Shown: positions 6,407 to 14,079 of the stretch, piece by piece
Numbering within the stretch: the stretch's first letter is position 1
Layout of the letters: every line of letters begins with the position of its first letter
DNA from: JAFDVN01 sp964472275
Lineage (GTDB): Bacteria > Acidobacteriota > Holophagae > Holophagales > Holophagaceae
Assembly (NCBI GenBank): GCA_964472275.1
Contig: CAYYJN010000044.1
Location: forward strand, 1-17,858
Length of the DNA stretch: 17,858 bases
Reading direction: 5' to 3'
Made by a program: the position numbers and the translations under genes
Notes under the pieces: model-generated
Seen by the model: only the letters and a program-made list of their open reading frames with translations
Databases searched by the model: none
Told to the model about the DNA's origin: nothing

Positions 6407-8292
6407 TCCCCATCCTCGCCATCGTTGTTCGAGGTCGCGTCCTGGGCATCCGGCGCGGCGGCTTGGGCCTTCGCCGCTTGGGCGCGCACATCCTCCAGGC
6501 GCTTCTCCAATGCGTCGCGGCCGGGGAAGGCGAAGGCGAGGGCCCGCTCCCACTGCGTGATGGCCTCGGCCCGCTTGCCCAGCTTGAGCAGCACCTCGCC
6601 GAGATGCTGGCGCACATCGGCGCTGTAGGGCCGCAGATCCGCCGCGTGGCGCAGTTGCGTCTCCGCGTCCGCGAGGTTGCCCTGCTTGAAGCGGAGCCAG
6701 CCCAGGGAATCCAGGAAGCTGCCGTTGTTCGGCTCCTGCTTCACCGCCGCCTCGATGAGCGTGGCGGCCTCGTTCAAATCGCCGCCGTGGTCCAGCAGCG
6801 TGTAGCCGAGGTTGTTCTGGAGCGTCGCGTTGGCGGGCGCGAGCTTCTGCGCCGCGCGGAGCGTGCGGAGGTTGTCCTCGGGACGATCCAACTGGTCGTA
6901 GGCGTTGGCTTCCAGCAGCAGGAGGTCGGCGTTCTCGGACGCGCCGAGCGCCTTCGCCTTGAGCAGCGTGTCGAGGCAGGTCTTCCACTGGCCGAAGGTG
7001 GCCCACATCTCCGCCGTGGTCTGGAGATCCACTTGGCGCAGGCGCGTCTCAAGCTCTTTCCGCGATCCGTCGAGGGAGCCCGCCGTCTTGAAGAAGGGAC
7101 GGTCGGGATAGGCCGTCGCGCCTTGCTTCAAGGCGTCCTTGGCGGCGGTGAATTTGCCGGTCTCGATGAGCGCCTGGGTGCGCAGCACCGCCAGATCGCC
7201 CGCCGCGCCGGGTCGAACCGGAGTCTGCTTCAGCCACGCGAGCAGGCTCTTCGGTTGCCCGCGCAGGAGCAGCGCCTGGGCGTAGAGCGCCTGGCTGAGA
7301 TCCTGGAGCTTGTCCTTCTGCTCCAGATCCGAGCCCGGCAAGTCGGCCATCAGCTTCTGCAGCCGCGTGGAGGCTTCGTCGAAGCGGGCGAGGTTCATGA
7401 GGCAAAGCGCGATGTTGAACGAGGTGCTCGGGTCCGCCTTCAGGCTCTCGGCCTTTTCGAGGTTGGCGAGGGCCTTGGCGTATTCGGGAACGCGCAGCTC
7501 CACCATGGCGAGGCTCGCCCACACGGCGGGCTCCTGGGGCAGATGTTCCGCGAGGAGCTGGTAGCTGTCTTCCGCGTGGCCGAGGAAGCCGCTCTTCAGT
7601 TGCTCCTGGGCGAGGGAATCCAGCAGCTTCAGGTCGCCGGGGCGCGCGTCCTCCCGGTCGCAGAGCGCCATGATGGCTTCGCGGCGGCCCGCGTAGTCCT
7701 TCAACACCCAGGCGTGGATCGCCGCGCGTTCCCAGGCGGGGACGAAGTCCGGGCGCAGGCGGCCCAGGTGCAGCCACGCGTCCATGGAGGTGCGGTCATC
7801 GGACGCGGCTTCCGACGCTTCGGCGAGGAAGGCCCAGGACTGCGGATCGTTCGGAAGCAGCTCGGTGGCGGCGCGCAGCGCCTGGATCGCTTCGGGCAGC
7901 GCCGCCTTGTCCTCCCGCGCCTTTCGGAAGAGCAGGTTCCCGAGCTGGCCCGCGGCCTCGCCGGAGCGGGGCGCGAGGGCCACGGCCTGCTTCGCGGCTT
8001 GGATCGCGCCCGGCAGGTCCTTCGATTCCTCCAACGCTTCGGAAAGGCGCAGGTGGGCTTCGGCGCTCTTGGGGAGGATCGTGAGCACCTTCCGGTAGAG
8101 CGCCGACGCGCCCGCGGGATCATCTCCCCCGGCGCGCAACTGCATGGAGCGGGCCTTGAGCATGAGGGCGCGCGGGTCGTCCAGGCGCGTGGCCGCGAAG
8201 GCGGAATTGGGCGTGGGCGGCTTCACCGCGGGGGCCTGGCTGGCCAGCGTCGCGCCCAGGGCTAAGAAGGGAAGGAATCGGGATTCAGGCAC
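6403..8292 (-). CDS. TPR-repeat protein, probably exported
   Basis: This 629-aa protein is built almost entirely of tetratricopeptide helices, protein-binding modules. An N-terminal signal-like stretch (FLPFLALGATLASQAPA, about 6-22) suggests export to the periplasm. TPR-like units run from about residue 55 to 600. The clearest set is C-terminal, with NNLGYTLLDHGGDLNEAATL, LDSLGWLRFKQGNLADAETQL and QHLGEVLLKLGKRAEAITQWERAL. That block resembles the TPR protein encoded next to lolB in pseudomonads. The acidic C-terminus ends NNDGEDGE. The start is GTG at 8292, 8 nt inside aroB, with AAGGGGA about 8 nt upstream. The downstream LolB-like gene overlaps by 4 nt. Partner and exact role are unknown; assembly or lipoprotein transport at the envelope is inference. 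Confidence 0.85.
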   Translation of the reverse strand: MPESRFLPFLALGATLASQAPAVKPPTPNSAFAATRLDDPRALMLKARSMQLRAGGDDPAGASALYRKVLTILPKSAEAHLRLSEALEESKDLPGAIQAAKQAVALAPRSGEAAGQLGNLLFRKAREDKAALPEAIQALRAATELLPNDPQSWAFLAEASEAASDDRTSMDAWLHLGRLRPDFVPAWERAAIHAWVLKDYAGRREAIMALCDREDARPGDLKLLDSLAQEQLKSGFLGHAEDSYQLLAEHLPQEPAVWASLAMVELRVPEYAKALANLEKAESLKADPSTSFNIALCLMNLARFDEASTRLQKLMADLPGSDLEQKDKLQDLSQALYAQALLLRGQPKSLLAWLKQTPVRPGAAGDLAVLRTQALIETGKFTAAKDALKQGATAYPDRPFFKTAGSLDGSRKELETRLRQVDLQTTAEMWATFGQWKTCLDTLLKAKALGASENADLLLLEANAYDQLDRPEDNLRTLRAAQKLAPANATLQNNLGYTLLDHGGDLNEAATLIEAAVKQEPNNGSFLDSLGWLRFKQGNLADAETQLRHAADLRPYSADVRQHLGEVLLKLGKRAEAITQWERALAFAFPGRDALEKRLEDVRAQAAKAQAAAPDAQDATSNNDGEDGE

Positions 8293-9343
8293 GGGCAGGG
8301 TCCCCTTGCAGTAGATGCTTCACGCGGGCGTAGGGTTCAGCCCAGGCGTCCGGCGGGAGCAGTTGCTGGAGCGCCGGTTCGCCCGGCCTCGGCAGAATGC
8401 AGCGGATCTGGATGCCTTCGGAACCGGATGCCTTGAGTCCAGCGCCCTTCTTGTCGCGGGTGAGCCAGGGCAGCGCGGACTCCCAGCTCGGAAGGCGCGA
8501 CGCCAGCGGCGCGAGGCGCGCGGCCAGCTTCTCCATCAAGGAGGTCGGGAAGGGGCGCAGGCCTTGGCTCTCCGCCAGCAGGCAGCTCGCCAGCAGGCCG
8601 ATGCCCACGGCTTCGCCGTGCAGGAGCGCGTAGCCGCTGGCGGATTCCACCGCGTGGCCCAGCGTGTGGCCCAGGTTCAGCACGCGGCGCTCGCCATGTT
8701 CCCGCGGATCCCGATGGACGACCTCCGCCTTGAAGGCCAGGGCGCGTTCGATCCAGGGCGCGCGGATGGGGCCATCGCCCGCCAGTTCTTCCGCCCAGTC
8801 CAGATCGCCGAGGAGCAGGGCCGTCTTGATGAGTTCCTGGCGTCCGCTTTCCGTCTGGCGTTCCGGCAGGGTCGTGAGGAAGTCGGTGCAGACGATGAGC
8901 TTCGACGGCGGATGGAACGCGCCGACGAGGTTCTTGCCGGTGGCGAGGTCCGCGCCCGTCTTGCCGCCGAGCCCGGCGTCCGCCATGGACAGCAGGGTCG
9001 TGGGCCAGGCCTGCCACGCGATGCCGCGCATGTAGAGCGAGGCCGCAAGCCCCGCGAGATCCGTGAGCACGCCGCCGCCGACGGCGACGATGGTGGCGTC
9101 ACGGTGAAGCGGCACCCGGGACCAGCCCTCCAGCCAGGGCAGGATGGTCTCAAGCCGCTTGCGGGATTCGTCCACCGCTTCCCAGATCGCGCAAGGCGGC
9201 TCGGGCATCCCCGCGCCGCGCCAGGATTCGCGCACCGCGGCGTCGCCCACCAGCGCCCACGGCCCGGAAGGCAGCAGCTCCGCCGCCGGGGCCTCCTGGA
9301 CGAAGACCTCCGTGGGAAAGCCGGGTGGTGTGGCGAGGCGCAT
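8285..9343 (-). CDS. aroB: 3-dehydroquinate synthase
   Basis: The 352-aa enzyme converts DAHP to 3-dehydroquinate, step two of the shikimate pathway, using NAD and a divalent metal. Visible motifs are the NAD-binding VAVGGGVLTDLAGLAASLYMRG (about 87-107), PTTLLSMADAGLGGKTGAD (114-132) and KNLVGAFHPP (137-146). Metal ligands are E170 in QELIKTA, H226 in LNLGHTLGHAVE and H242 in LHGEAVGIG. The 16-residue gap between the two histidines matches that in characterised enzymes. It leads a minus-strand operon with the TPR and LolB-like genes and diverges from the exporter operon that carries the shikimate kinase domain. The N-terminal part is somewhat shortened relative to many AroB proteins, but the catalytic set is complete. 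Confidence 0.96.
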   Translation of the reverse strand: MRLATPPGFPTEVFVQEAPAAELLPSGPWALVGDAAVRESWRGAGMPEPPCAIWEAVDESRKRLETILPWLEGWSRVPLHRDATIVAVGGGVLTDLAGLAASLYMRGIAWQAWPTTLLSMADAGLGGKTGADLATGKNLVGAFHPPSKLIVCTDFLTTLPERQTESGRQELIKTALLLGDLDWAEELAGDGPIRAPWIERALAFKAEVVHRDPREHGERRVLNLGHTLGHAVESASGYALLHGEAVGIGLLASCLLAESQGLRPFPTSLMEKLAARLAPLASRLPSWESALPWLTRDKKGAGLKASGSEGIQIRCILPRPGEPALQQLLPPDAWAEPYARVKHLLQGDPARA

Positions 9344-9564
9344 GCGAGATCCGGTGAAGGTCCATCATCCCACGCCGACGGCCAAGCCCGCCATCGGCCG
9401 ACGGCCCACGCGCATGAGTGGCCTGGCCTCCTCCGCGCCCTCTGTGTTCCTCTGTGATCCCTGCGTTCCGCTTTTGCTTTCCAAGGCCATGGACACCGAT
9501 GCCGAGGCGCCGTCCGCGTCCCCCTGAATCCGCATGAATCCCAAAACCCGGACCCCATGCGAGA
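9344..9564. promoter_or_regulatory. Divergent aroB/exporter spacer with operator-like sites
   Basis: This 221-bp spacer should hold promoters for both operons, but I see no convincing -35/-10 pair. GCCGACGGCC occurs twice, at 9374-9383 and 9397-9406, 23 bp apart. The second lies in the perfect palindrome GGCCG-A-CGGCC (9396-9406). Such a pair at about two helical turns could be an operator. A T/G-rich tandem motif lies at 9438-9469. No gene is supported here. Confidence 0.35.
9438..9469. repeat. CTCTGTG-type short tandem repeat
   Basis: Three imperfect 10-mers in a row read CCTCTGTGTT, CCTCTGTGAT and CCCTGCGTT. The composition is unlike the surrounding GC-rich DNA. It recalls a CTCTGTG-rich motif I have seen in spacers of other bacteria, which is recollection and not a search result. 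Confidence 0.4.
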
Positions 9565-11361
9565 ATGGCCGGGATGTCCAAGGCGGCGGAAGGCTTCTTT
9601 CAATCCGACAACACGGAGAAACCGCTCCGGCAGGCGCTGCTATGGCGGCTCGTGGGGTACTTGAAGCCCTACCGGAAGCAGCTCGCCCTGCTGTTCACGC
9701 TCATGGCGGTGGGCGCGGCGCTGGAGGTTCTGCCCGCGGAACTGACCGTCCGCATGATCAACCGCTTCATCCAACTGGATTCGGTGCGGGGGATGGAGCC
9801 CCTGATCCTCGCCTTCGTGGGCGCGCTGGTGGCGGGGATGGTCGTCACCTTCGGGCGCTTCTGGCTGCTGGCCTGGATCGGGCAGAAGGCCATGCTGGAC
9901 CTGCGCCGCCAGCTCTTCAGCCACCTGATGTCGCGCTCCACGCACTTCTTCCACCACAACCCCGTGGGCCGGCTGATGACCCGCGTGACGAGCGATGTCC
10001 AGAACCTCAACGACATGTTCGCCAGCGGCATCGTCGCCATCGTCGGGGACGCGCTGTCGCTGCTCGCCATCGTCATCTGGATGTTCAGCAAGAACGCCGG
10101 GATGGCGCTGGTCGCGTTCGGGGTGGTCCCGCCGCTCCTCGTCGCCACGGAGATCTTCCGCCGCCACGCGGGCGAGGCCTACCGCGAGACGCAAGGCCGC
10201 TACGCCGCCATCAACGCCTTCCTCCAGGAGCAGCTCTCGGGCATGCAGCTCGTGCAGGTGAACGCCCAGGAAGCGAGAAGCGGCGCGCGCTTCAGCGAGC
10301 TCAACAACAGCTATCTGGACGCCTTCCTCCGCACGATCTTCGCCTACGCGGTGTTCTTCCCCGTGGTGGAGTTCATCACCTCCGCGACGCTGGCGGCGAT
10401 CATCTGGTACGCGGGCGTGAAGCTGGCGGTGGGCGTCGTGGACTTCGCGCTGCTCTTCGCGTTCATCCAGCTCACGGGCCGCTTCTTCCGGCCCATCCGG
10501 GAACTGGCTGAAAAGTACAATGTGATGCAGACGGCCCTCGCCAGCAGCGACCGCGTGTTCCGGTTGCTGGACAACGAGGAATCTATCCAGGAGGCCGCGT
10601 CGCCCGCGGCGCGGACCTTCGAGCGCGAGATCCGGCTGGAGCAGGTCTCCTTCGCCTACGACTTGGGCGGGCGCGAAGTGGTTCGCGACCTCAGCGGCGT
10701 GATTCCCAAAGGTTCGCGCGTCGCGGTCGTGGGCCACACCGGCGCGGGCAAGAGCACGCTCATCAACCTGCTCATGCGTTTCTACGAGGTGGGTTCGGGC
10801 CGCATCACCGTGGATGGCGTGGATGCGAAGCAGCTCGCCCTGAAGGATCTGCGCGGCCTCTTCGGCCTCGTGCTCCAGGATGTGTTCGTGTTCAGCGGAT
10901 CGCTGAAGGAGAACATCGTCCTCGACCGCGCGCTGGACGAGGCCCTGCTCGCGGATGTGCTGCGCCAGAGCCAGCTCCACGACCTCGTCTCGCGTCTGCC
11001 CCAGGGCTTGGAGACCCAAGTGGGCGACCGCGGCCAGAAGCTCAGCGCGGGCGAGCGTCAGCTTCTCGCCTTCGCCCGCATGCTCTACCAGGATCCGGAG
11101 ATCCTATTGCTGGACGAGGCCACGGCCAACATTGACAGCGAGACCGAGCACAAGATCCAGGGCGTGATCGAGCAGGTGAGCCACCGCCTCACGACCTTCA
11201 CCATCGCCCACCGCCTCAGCACCATCAAGGACGCGGACGAGATCTGGGTCATGGACCAGGGTCGCCTCATCGAGCGCGGCACCCACGACGAGCTGCTCGC
11301 CCAGGATGGCCACTACGCCAAGCTCGTGCGACTCCAGTTCGCGGCGGAGGAAGCGGCGTGA
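9565..11361 (+). CDS. ABC exporter half-transporter (ABCB/MsbA-multidrug type)
   Basis: This 598-aa protein joins a six-helix transmembrane domain (about 30-330) to a nucleotide-binding domain. The coupling-region motif FFHHNPVGRLMTRVTSDVQNL matches type IV exporters of the MsbA/YheH/LmrD kind. The ATPase has Walker A GHTGAGKST (390-398), Q-loop LQDVFVFSG, signature LSAGERQ (493-499, where LSGGQ is usual), Walker B ILLLDEA with catalytic E518, and the switch H549 in IAHRLST. All catalytic residues are present, so a homodimer could work alone. The substrate is unknown; lipids or drugs are both possible, and envelope neighbours favour a lipid. ATG 9565 is taken as the start, but ATG 9574 is equally possible because neither has a strong Shine-Dalgarno. 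Confidence 0.92.
   Translation: MAGMSKAAEGFFQSDNTEKPLRQALLWRLVGYLKPYRKQLALLFTLMAVGAALEVLPAELTVRMINRFIQLDSVRGMEPLILAFVGALVAGMVVTFGRFWLLAWIGQKAMLDLRRQLFSHLMSRSTHFFHHNPVGRLMTRVTSDVQNLNDMFASGIVAIVGDALSLLAIVIWMFSKNAGMALVAFGVVPPLLVATEIFRRHAGEAYRETQGRYAAINAFLQEQLSGMQLVQVNAQEARSGARFSELNNSYLDAFLRTIFAYAVFFPVVEFITSATLAAIIWYAGVKLAVGVVDFALLFAFIQLTGRFFRPIRELAEKYNVMQTALASSDRVFRLLDNEESIQEAASPAARTFEREIRLEQVSFAYDLGGREVVRDLSGVIPKGSRVAVVGHTGAGKSTLINLLMRFYEVGSGRITVDGVDAKQLALKDLRGLFGLVLQDVFVFSGSLKENIVLDRALDEALLADVLRQSQLHDLVSRLPQGLETQVGDRGQKLSAGERQLLAFARMLYQDPEILLLDEATANIDSETEHKIQGVIEQVSHRLTTFTIAHRLSTIKDADEIWVMDQGRLIERGTHDELLAQDGHYAKLVRLQFAAEEAA
11347..11361 (+). repeat. Left 15-bp direct repeat flanking a small insertion
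   Basis: GAGGAAGCGGCGTGA encodes the exporter's last residues EEAA and its stop. The identical 15-mer recurs at 11451-11465; the bases on either side differ. Confidence 0.85.
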
Positions 11362-11450
11362 AGGGTCACTCGGGGATCCTGCGACACTCGCTGTGCGGCG
11401 CTTCCGAGACCATGCACGGCGCGGTCTCGCGTATCGCGAAGCGATACCGA
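11362..11450. mobile_element. 89-bp insertion, MITE-like element candidate
   Basis: This non-coding block lies between two exact 15-bp direct repeats, as expected for an insertion with target duplication. It is rich in inverted repeats: CGAGACC (11405-11411) with GGTCTCG (11423-11429), GTATCGC-GAA-GCGATAC (11431-11447), and outer arms CTCGG (11369-11373) with CCGAG (11447-11451). No transposase is encoded. A local duplication or a dispersed palindromic repeat of another kind is also possible. Confidence 0.45.
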
Positions 11451-11465
11451 GAGGAAGCGGCGTGA
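11451..11465 (+). promoter_or_regulatory. Right 15-bp direct repeat carrying RBS and GTG start
   Basis: This second copy of GAGGAAGCGGCGTGA holds GAGG at 11451-11454 and the GTG start of the LolA-like gene at 11462-11464. The copy therefore preserves the translation signal of the downstream gene. Confidence 0.7.
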
Positions 11466-12172
11466 GGCTCCGCGTTCTGGTGGCGATCTTCGCCATGGCG
11501 CCGCTCCTGGCCCAGTCGGGCGACGCCGTCCTCGCCAAGCACCTGGAGGCGGAAGGCGGCTTGCAGCGCTCGGCCACCATCCAGACGCTCCGGATGCGCG
11601 GCACCGTGGAGCTGGCGCCCGACGCGTCGTTTCCGCTGGTCATCGAGCTGGCCCGGCCCAACAAGCTCCGCATGGAATCCCACGCGCCCGATGGGCTCGT
11701 CTACCTGCGGCTCTTCGATGGCGTGAAGGGCTACCTCACGGACGAAACGGGCCAGCTCTATCAGATGACGGATCGGGATGTGGAGGCGGAGAAGTCGGAA
11801 GGCTTTGGCGGCTACCTGCTGGACCCTTCGGTGAAGGGCGCCCGGGCGGATTTCCTGGAGCATCAGCAGGCGGAAAACCGCGACACCTACCGCCTCAAGC
11901 TCACGCGGCCCGGCGGTTCAATCTCAAACCACTGGATTGACGCCCGAACCTTCCTGGAACTCCAGCGCGAAGAAGATCGCGACACCCCCAAGGGCCGCCG
12001 CACCTTCGTGACGCGCTTCTCGGATTTCCGGATGGTGGATGGGCTGCCCATCCCCTTCCGCCGCGTCGAGGGGCAGCGTTTCTCGGCCCAGTCCCTCGTC
12101 TTCCAGATCACCCAGGTGGAGGTGAATCCCAAACTGGCGGAGTCGGCCTTCACGCTCCCCGCCAAGCCCTGA
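11462..12172 (+). CDS. LolA-like outer-membrane lipoprotein-sorting protein
   Basis: This 236-aa protein starts at GTG 11462 with GAGG about 7 nt upstream. A signal peptide (VLVAIFAMAPLLAQS, cleavage near residue 19) sends it to the periplasm. The mature part opens GDAVLAKHLEAEGGLQRSATIQTLRMRGTVEL, followed by alternating strands (PLVIELARPNKLRMES, YLRLFDGVKGYL), and closes ITQVEVNPKLAESAFTLP. This is the typical frame of LolA-fold proteins annotated as outer-membrane lipoprotein-sorting or DUF4292-like. They bind lipids or lipoproteins in a half-barrel; the actual cargo here is unknown. Its stop overlaps the next ATG by one base (TGATG). The ancestor probably overlapped the exporter stop as GTGA before the 104-bp insertion. 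Confidence 0.75.
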   Translation: MRLRVLVAIFAMAPLLAQSGDAVLAKHLEAEGGLQRSATIQTLRMRGTVELAPDASFPLVIELARPNKLRMESHAPDGLVYLRLFDGVKGYLTDETGQLYQMTDRDVEAEKSEGFGGYLLDPSVKGARADFLEHQQAENRDTYRLKLTRPGGSISNHWIDARTFLELQREEDRDTPKGRRTFVTRFSDFRMVDGLPIPFRRVEGQRFSAQSLVFQITQVEVNPKLAESAFTLPAKP

Positions 12173-13314
12173 TGCGTTCGCTGCCGCCGCTCTACCCCAT
12201 CACGGACGCGGGCAGGGCGGAGTCTTTGAGCGCGCAGATCGCCCGATTGGGGGAGGCGGGCTTTCCACTCGTCCAATTCCGCGCCAAGGCGCTGGACGCG
12301 GCCGCGCAGATGACGCAGCTTCGCGCCGCGTTGAAGGCGTCCTCCGCGAACGGTGGATGGCCGCTCATCTGCGTCAATGACCGCGCCGACCTCGCCGTGC
12401 TGGCGGCGGCGGAAGGGCTCGCGCCCTGGGGCCTGCACCTGGGGCAGGGCGATCTTTCCCACGGCGAAGCTGCGCGGCTGCCGGGGCTCGGAAGTCTTCG
12501 CCTCGGCGCTTCGACCCACGGCCCCGCGGAATGTGCCGCGCTCGCATCGCCGGTGGATCACGCGGGCGTGGGCCCCTTCCGCGCGACGGCGACGAAGGCC
12601 GATCACGACGCGCCCATCGGGCTCGAAGGGCTCCGCGCCGGGTGCGCCGCGCTGCGCGCCCAAGGCATCGCCCCCATCGCCATCGGCGGCCTCACGATCG
12701 CGGATGCCGAAGCCTGTTTCGAGGCGGGCGCGGAAAGCCTCGCCATGATCGGCGAGATCGCCCGGGCCGAAGACCCGGCGGAACTGGGCTGGCGCGCCCA
12801 GCTCGCCCGCTGGCGCGCGCGGCCGCTGGAGGTCGCGCGGGGAATCCTGCTCACCGGATCCAGCGGCGTGGGCAAGAGCAGCTTCGGGTCCGCGCTCGCG
12901 AAGGCCACCGGGCTGCCCTTCCATGATTTGGACGCCGTCATCGCGGAGGCCGAAGGCCGCTCGATCCCGGAGATCTTCACCGCGTCGGGAGAAACCGCCT
13001 TCCGCGATCTGGAAGCTCGCCATCTCGCGCCTTTGCTGGACCGGCCCGCGATCATCGCCCTCGGCGGCGGCGCGTGGGAGATGGAAGGCGTCCGACAGGT
13101 CGCGGAGGCATCCGGTTTCCGCGCGCTCTGGCTCGCGGAGTCGCCGACGAAGTGCTGGGAGCGCGTGGCGCAGGATCCGAACCGGCCTCTGGCCCAGAAC
13201 CGGGAGGCCTTCCTGGCCCGGCACCGGACGCGGATCGCGCGGTGGGCCGAGCTGGACTGCATCCTTCCCTTCGGCCGAAGGCCCGCCGACCTCGCGCGGG
13301 CCATGGCACACTGA
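12172..13314 (+). CDS. Fusion of thiamine-phosphate synthase (ThiE) and shikimate kinase (AroK)
   Basis: One 380-aa frame holds two enzymes. Residues 1-215 form a ThiE-type barrel: PLYPITD (6-12), VQFRAKALD, CVNDRADLA (67-75), GLHLGQGDL (87-95), GASTHG (112-117), DHAGVGPFRATATK (129-142) and PIAIGGLT (168-175). ThiE joins the thiazole and pyrimidine halves of thiamine phosphate. Residues 224-380 form a shikimate kinase: P-loop GSSGVGKSS (229-237), HDLDAVIAEAEGRSIPEIF with D252 and D254, GETAFRDLE, ALGGGAWE (297-303) and a lid with NRPL (337-340). It phosphorylates shikimate. There is no stop codon and no internal Met start at the junction, so a single polypeptide is expected. Both halves keep their main motifs. 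No thiamine gene is nearby; aroB lies in the divergent operon. Confidence 0.88.
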   Translation: MRSLPPLYPITDAGRAESLSAQIARLGEAGFPLVQFRAKALDAAAQMTQLRAALKASSANGGWPLICVNDRADLAVLAAAEGLAPWGLHLGQGDLSHGEAARLPGLGSLRLGASTHGPAECAALASPVDHAGVGPFRATATKADHDAPIGLEGLRAGCAALRAQGIAPIAIGGLTIADAEACFEAGAESLAMIGEIARAEDPAELGWRAQLARWRARPLEVARGILLTGSSGVGKSSFGSALAKATGLPFHDLDAVIAEAEGRSIPEIFTASGETAFRDLEARHLAPLLDRPAIIALGGGAWEMEGVRQVAEASGFRALWLAESPTKCWERVAQDPNRPLAQNREAFLARHRTRIARWAELDCILPFGRRPADLARAMAH

Positions 13315-13324
13315 AACCACCCCC

Positions 13325-14065
13325 ATGGACCTCATCTTTTCGGACCTGCACGCCAACCTCCACGCGCTGCGCGTGATGTTGCGCTTCGCGCGGCGGCGGG
13401 GCATCCACCGCTTCGTGTCCCTGGGCGATCTGGTGGGCTACGGCCCGCATCCCAACCAGGTGTTGGAGCGCATCTTCCAGCTTCGCCCCCGCGTCCTGGT
13501 GCGGGGCAATCACGACCGCGTCTGCGGCAGCGGTGAGCAGATGGAAGGCTTCAACGGCCCCGCCCGCCAATCCGCCGAATGGACCCACAACCGTCTGCGC
13601 GATGATCTGCGCCGGGCGCTCCTGGACATGCCCAAGGGTCCGGTCGTCGTCGAGGAGGGCTATGTGGCGGCCCATGGATCGCCGGGGGACGAGGACACCT
13701 ACCTGCTCGGCCAGCGGGAGGTGGGCGAAGCCTTTGAATGCTTCGACGGCCCGCTCTGCTTCTTCGGCCACACGCATCTTCCGGGATGCTGGGAACTGGA
13801 CGAGGCCTCGCACTCCCTTCGCTGGATCGAGATGGAGCCCGAAGTCTGGCTGCCGCTCCGCCCCGGCTGCCGCTACCTGGCGAATCCCGGCTCCGTGGGC
13901 CAGCCGCGGGACCGGGACAACCGCGCCTCCTTCATGACCTGCGACGCGCGCCACCAGCGCATCCGCCTCCACCGGCTGGACTACGACTGGGACGCCGAAG
14001 CGAAGGCCATCCTCGCCGCGGGCCTGCACCCGAGCCTCGCCACGCGGCTCGCGGCCGGAATGTAA
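13325..14065 (+). CDS. Calcineurin-like metallophosphoesterase
   Basis: This 246-aa protein has the complete two-metal phosphoesterase set: SDLHAN with D7 and H9, SLGDLVGYGPHPNQV with D35, RGNHDR with N62 and H63, AAHGSP with H117, and FFGHTHLPG with H149 and H151. The GDLVGYGP form is typical of YfcE/MJ0936-like phosphodiesterases. The C-terminal LANPGSVGQPRDRDNRAS is also typical of that group. The substrate is not evident; it may cleave a phosphodiester or phosphomonoester. No signal peptide is seen, so it is likely cytoplasmic. It starts 10 nt after the fusion gene with no strong Shine-Dalgarno, and arnD follows after 14 nt. The next gene works on an undecaprenyl-phosphate-linked sugar, which makes a lipid or nucleotide-sugar phosphate plausible, but this is inference. 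Confidence 0.88.
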   Translation: MDLIFSDLHANLHALRVMLRFARRRGIHRFVSLGDLVGYGPHPNQVLERIFQLRPRVLVRGNHDRVCGSGEQMEGFNGPARQSAEWTHNRLRDDLRRALLDMPKGPVVVEEGYVAAHGSPGDEDTYLLGQREVGEAFECFDGPLCFFGHTHLPGCWELDEASHSLRWIEMEPEVWLPLRPGCRYLANPGSVGQPRDRDNRASFMTCDARHQRIRLHRLDYDWDAEAKAILAAGLHPSLATRLAAGM

Positions 14066-14079
14066 GGGACGAAGACGCC

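Noticed and set aside
6463..8265. 600-codon plus-strand frame
   Set aside because: It is the antisense shadow of the TPR gene, whose repeats and overlapping operon structure are convincing.
9640..11019. 459-codon minus-strand frame
   Set aside because: It is antisense to the ABC exporter, which has every expected motif.
12100..12172. TPP riboswitch ahead of the ThiE domain
   Set aside because: The gene starts inside the stop of the previous gene, and I see no THI-box elements such as CTGAGA upstream.
11887..13404. 505-codon minus-strand frame
   Set aside because: It is antisense to the LolA-like and ThiE-AroK genes and has no recognisable motif.
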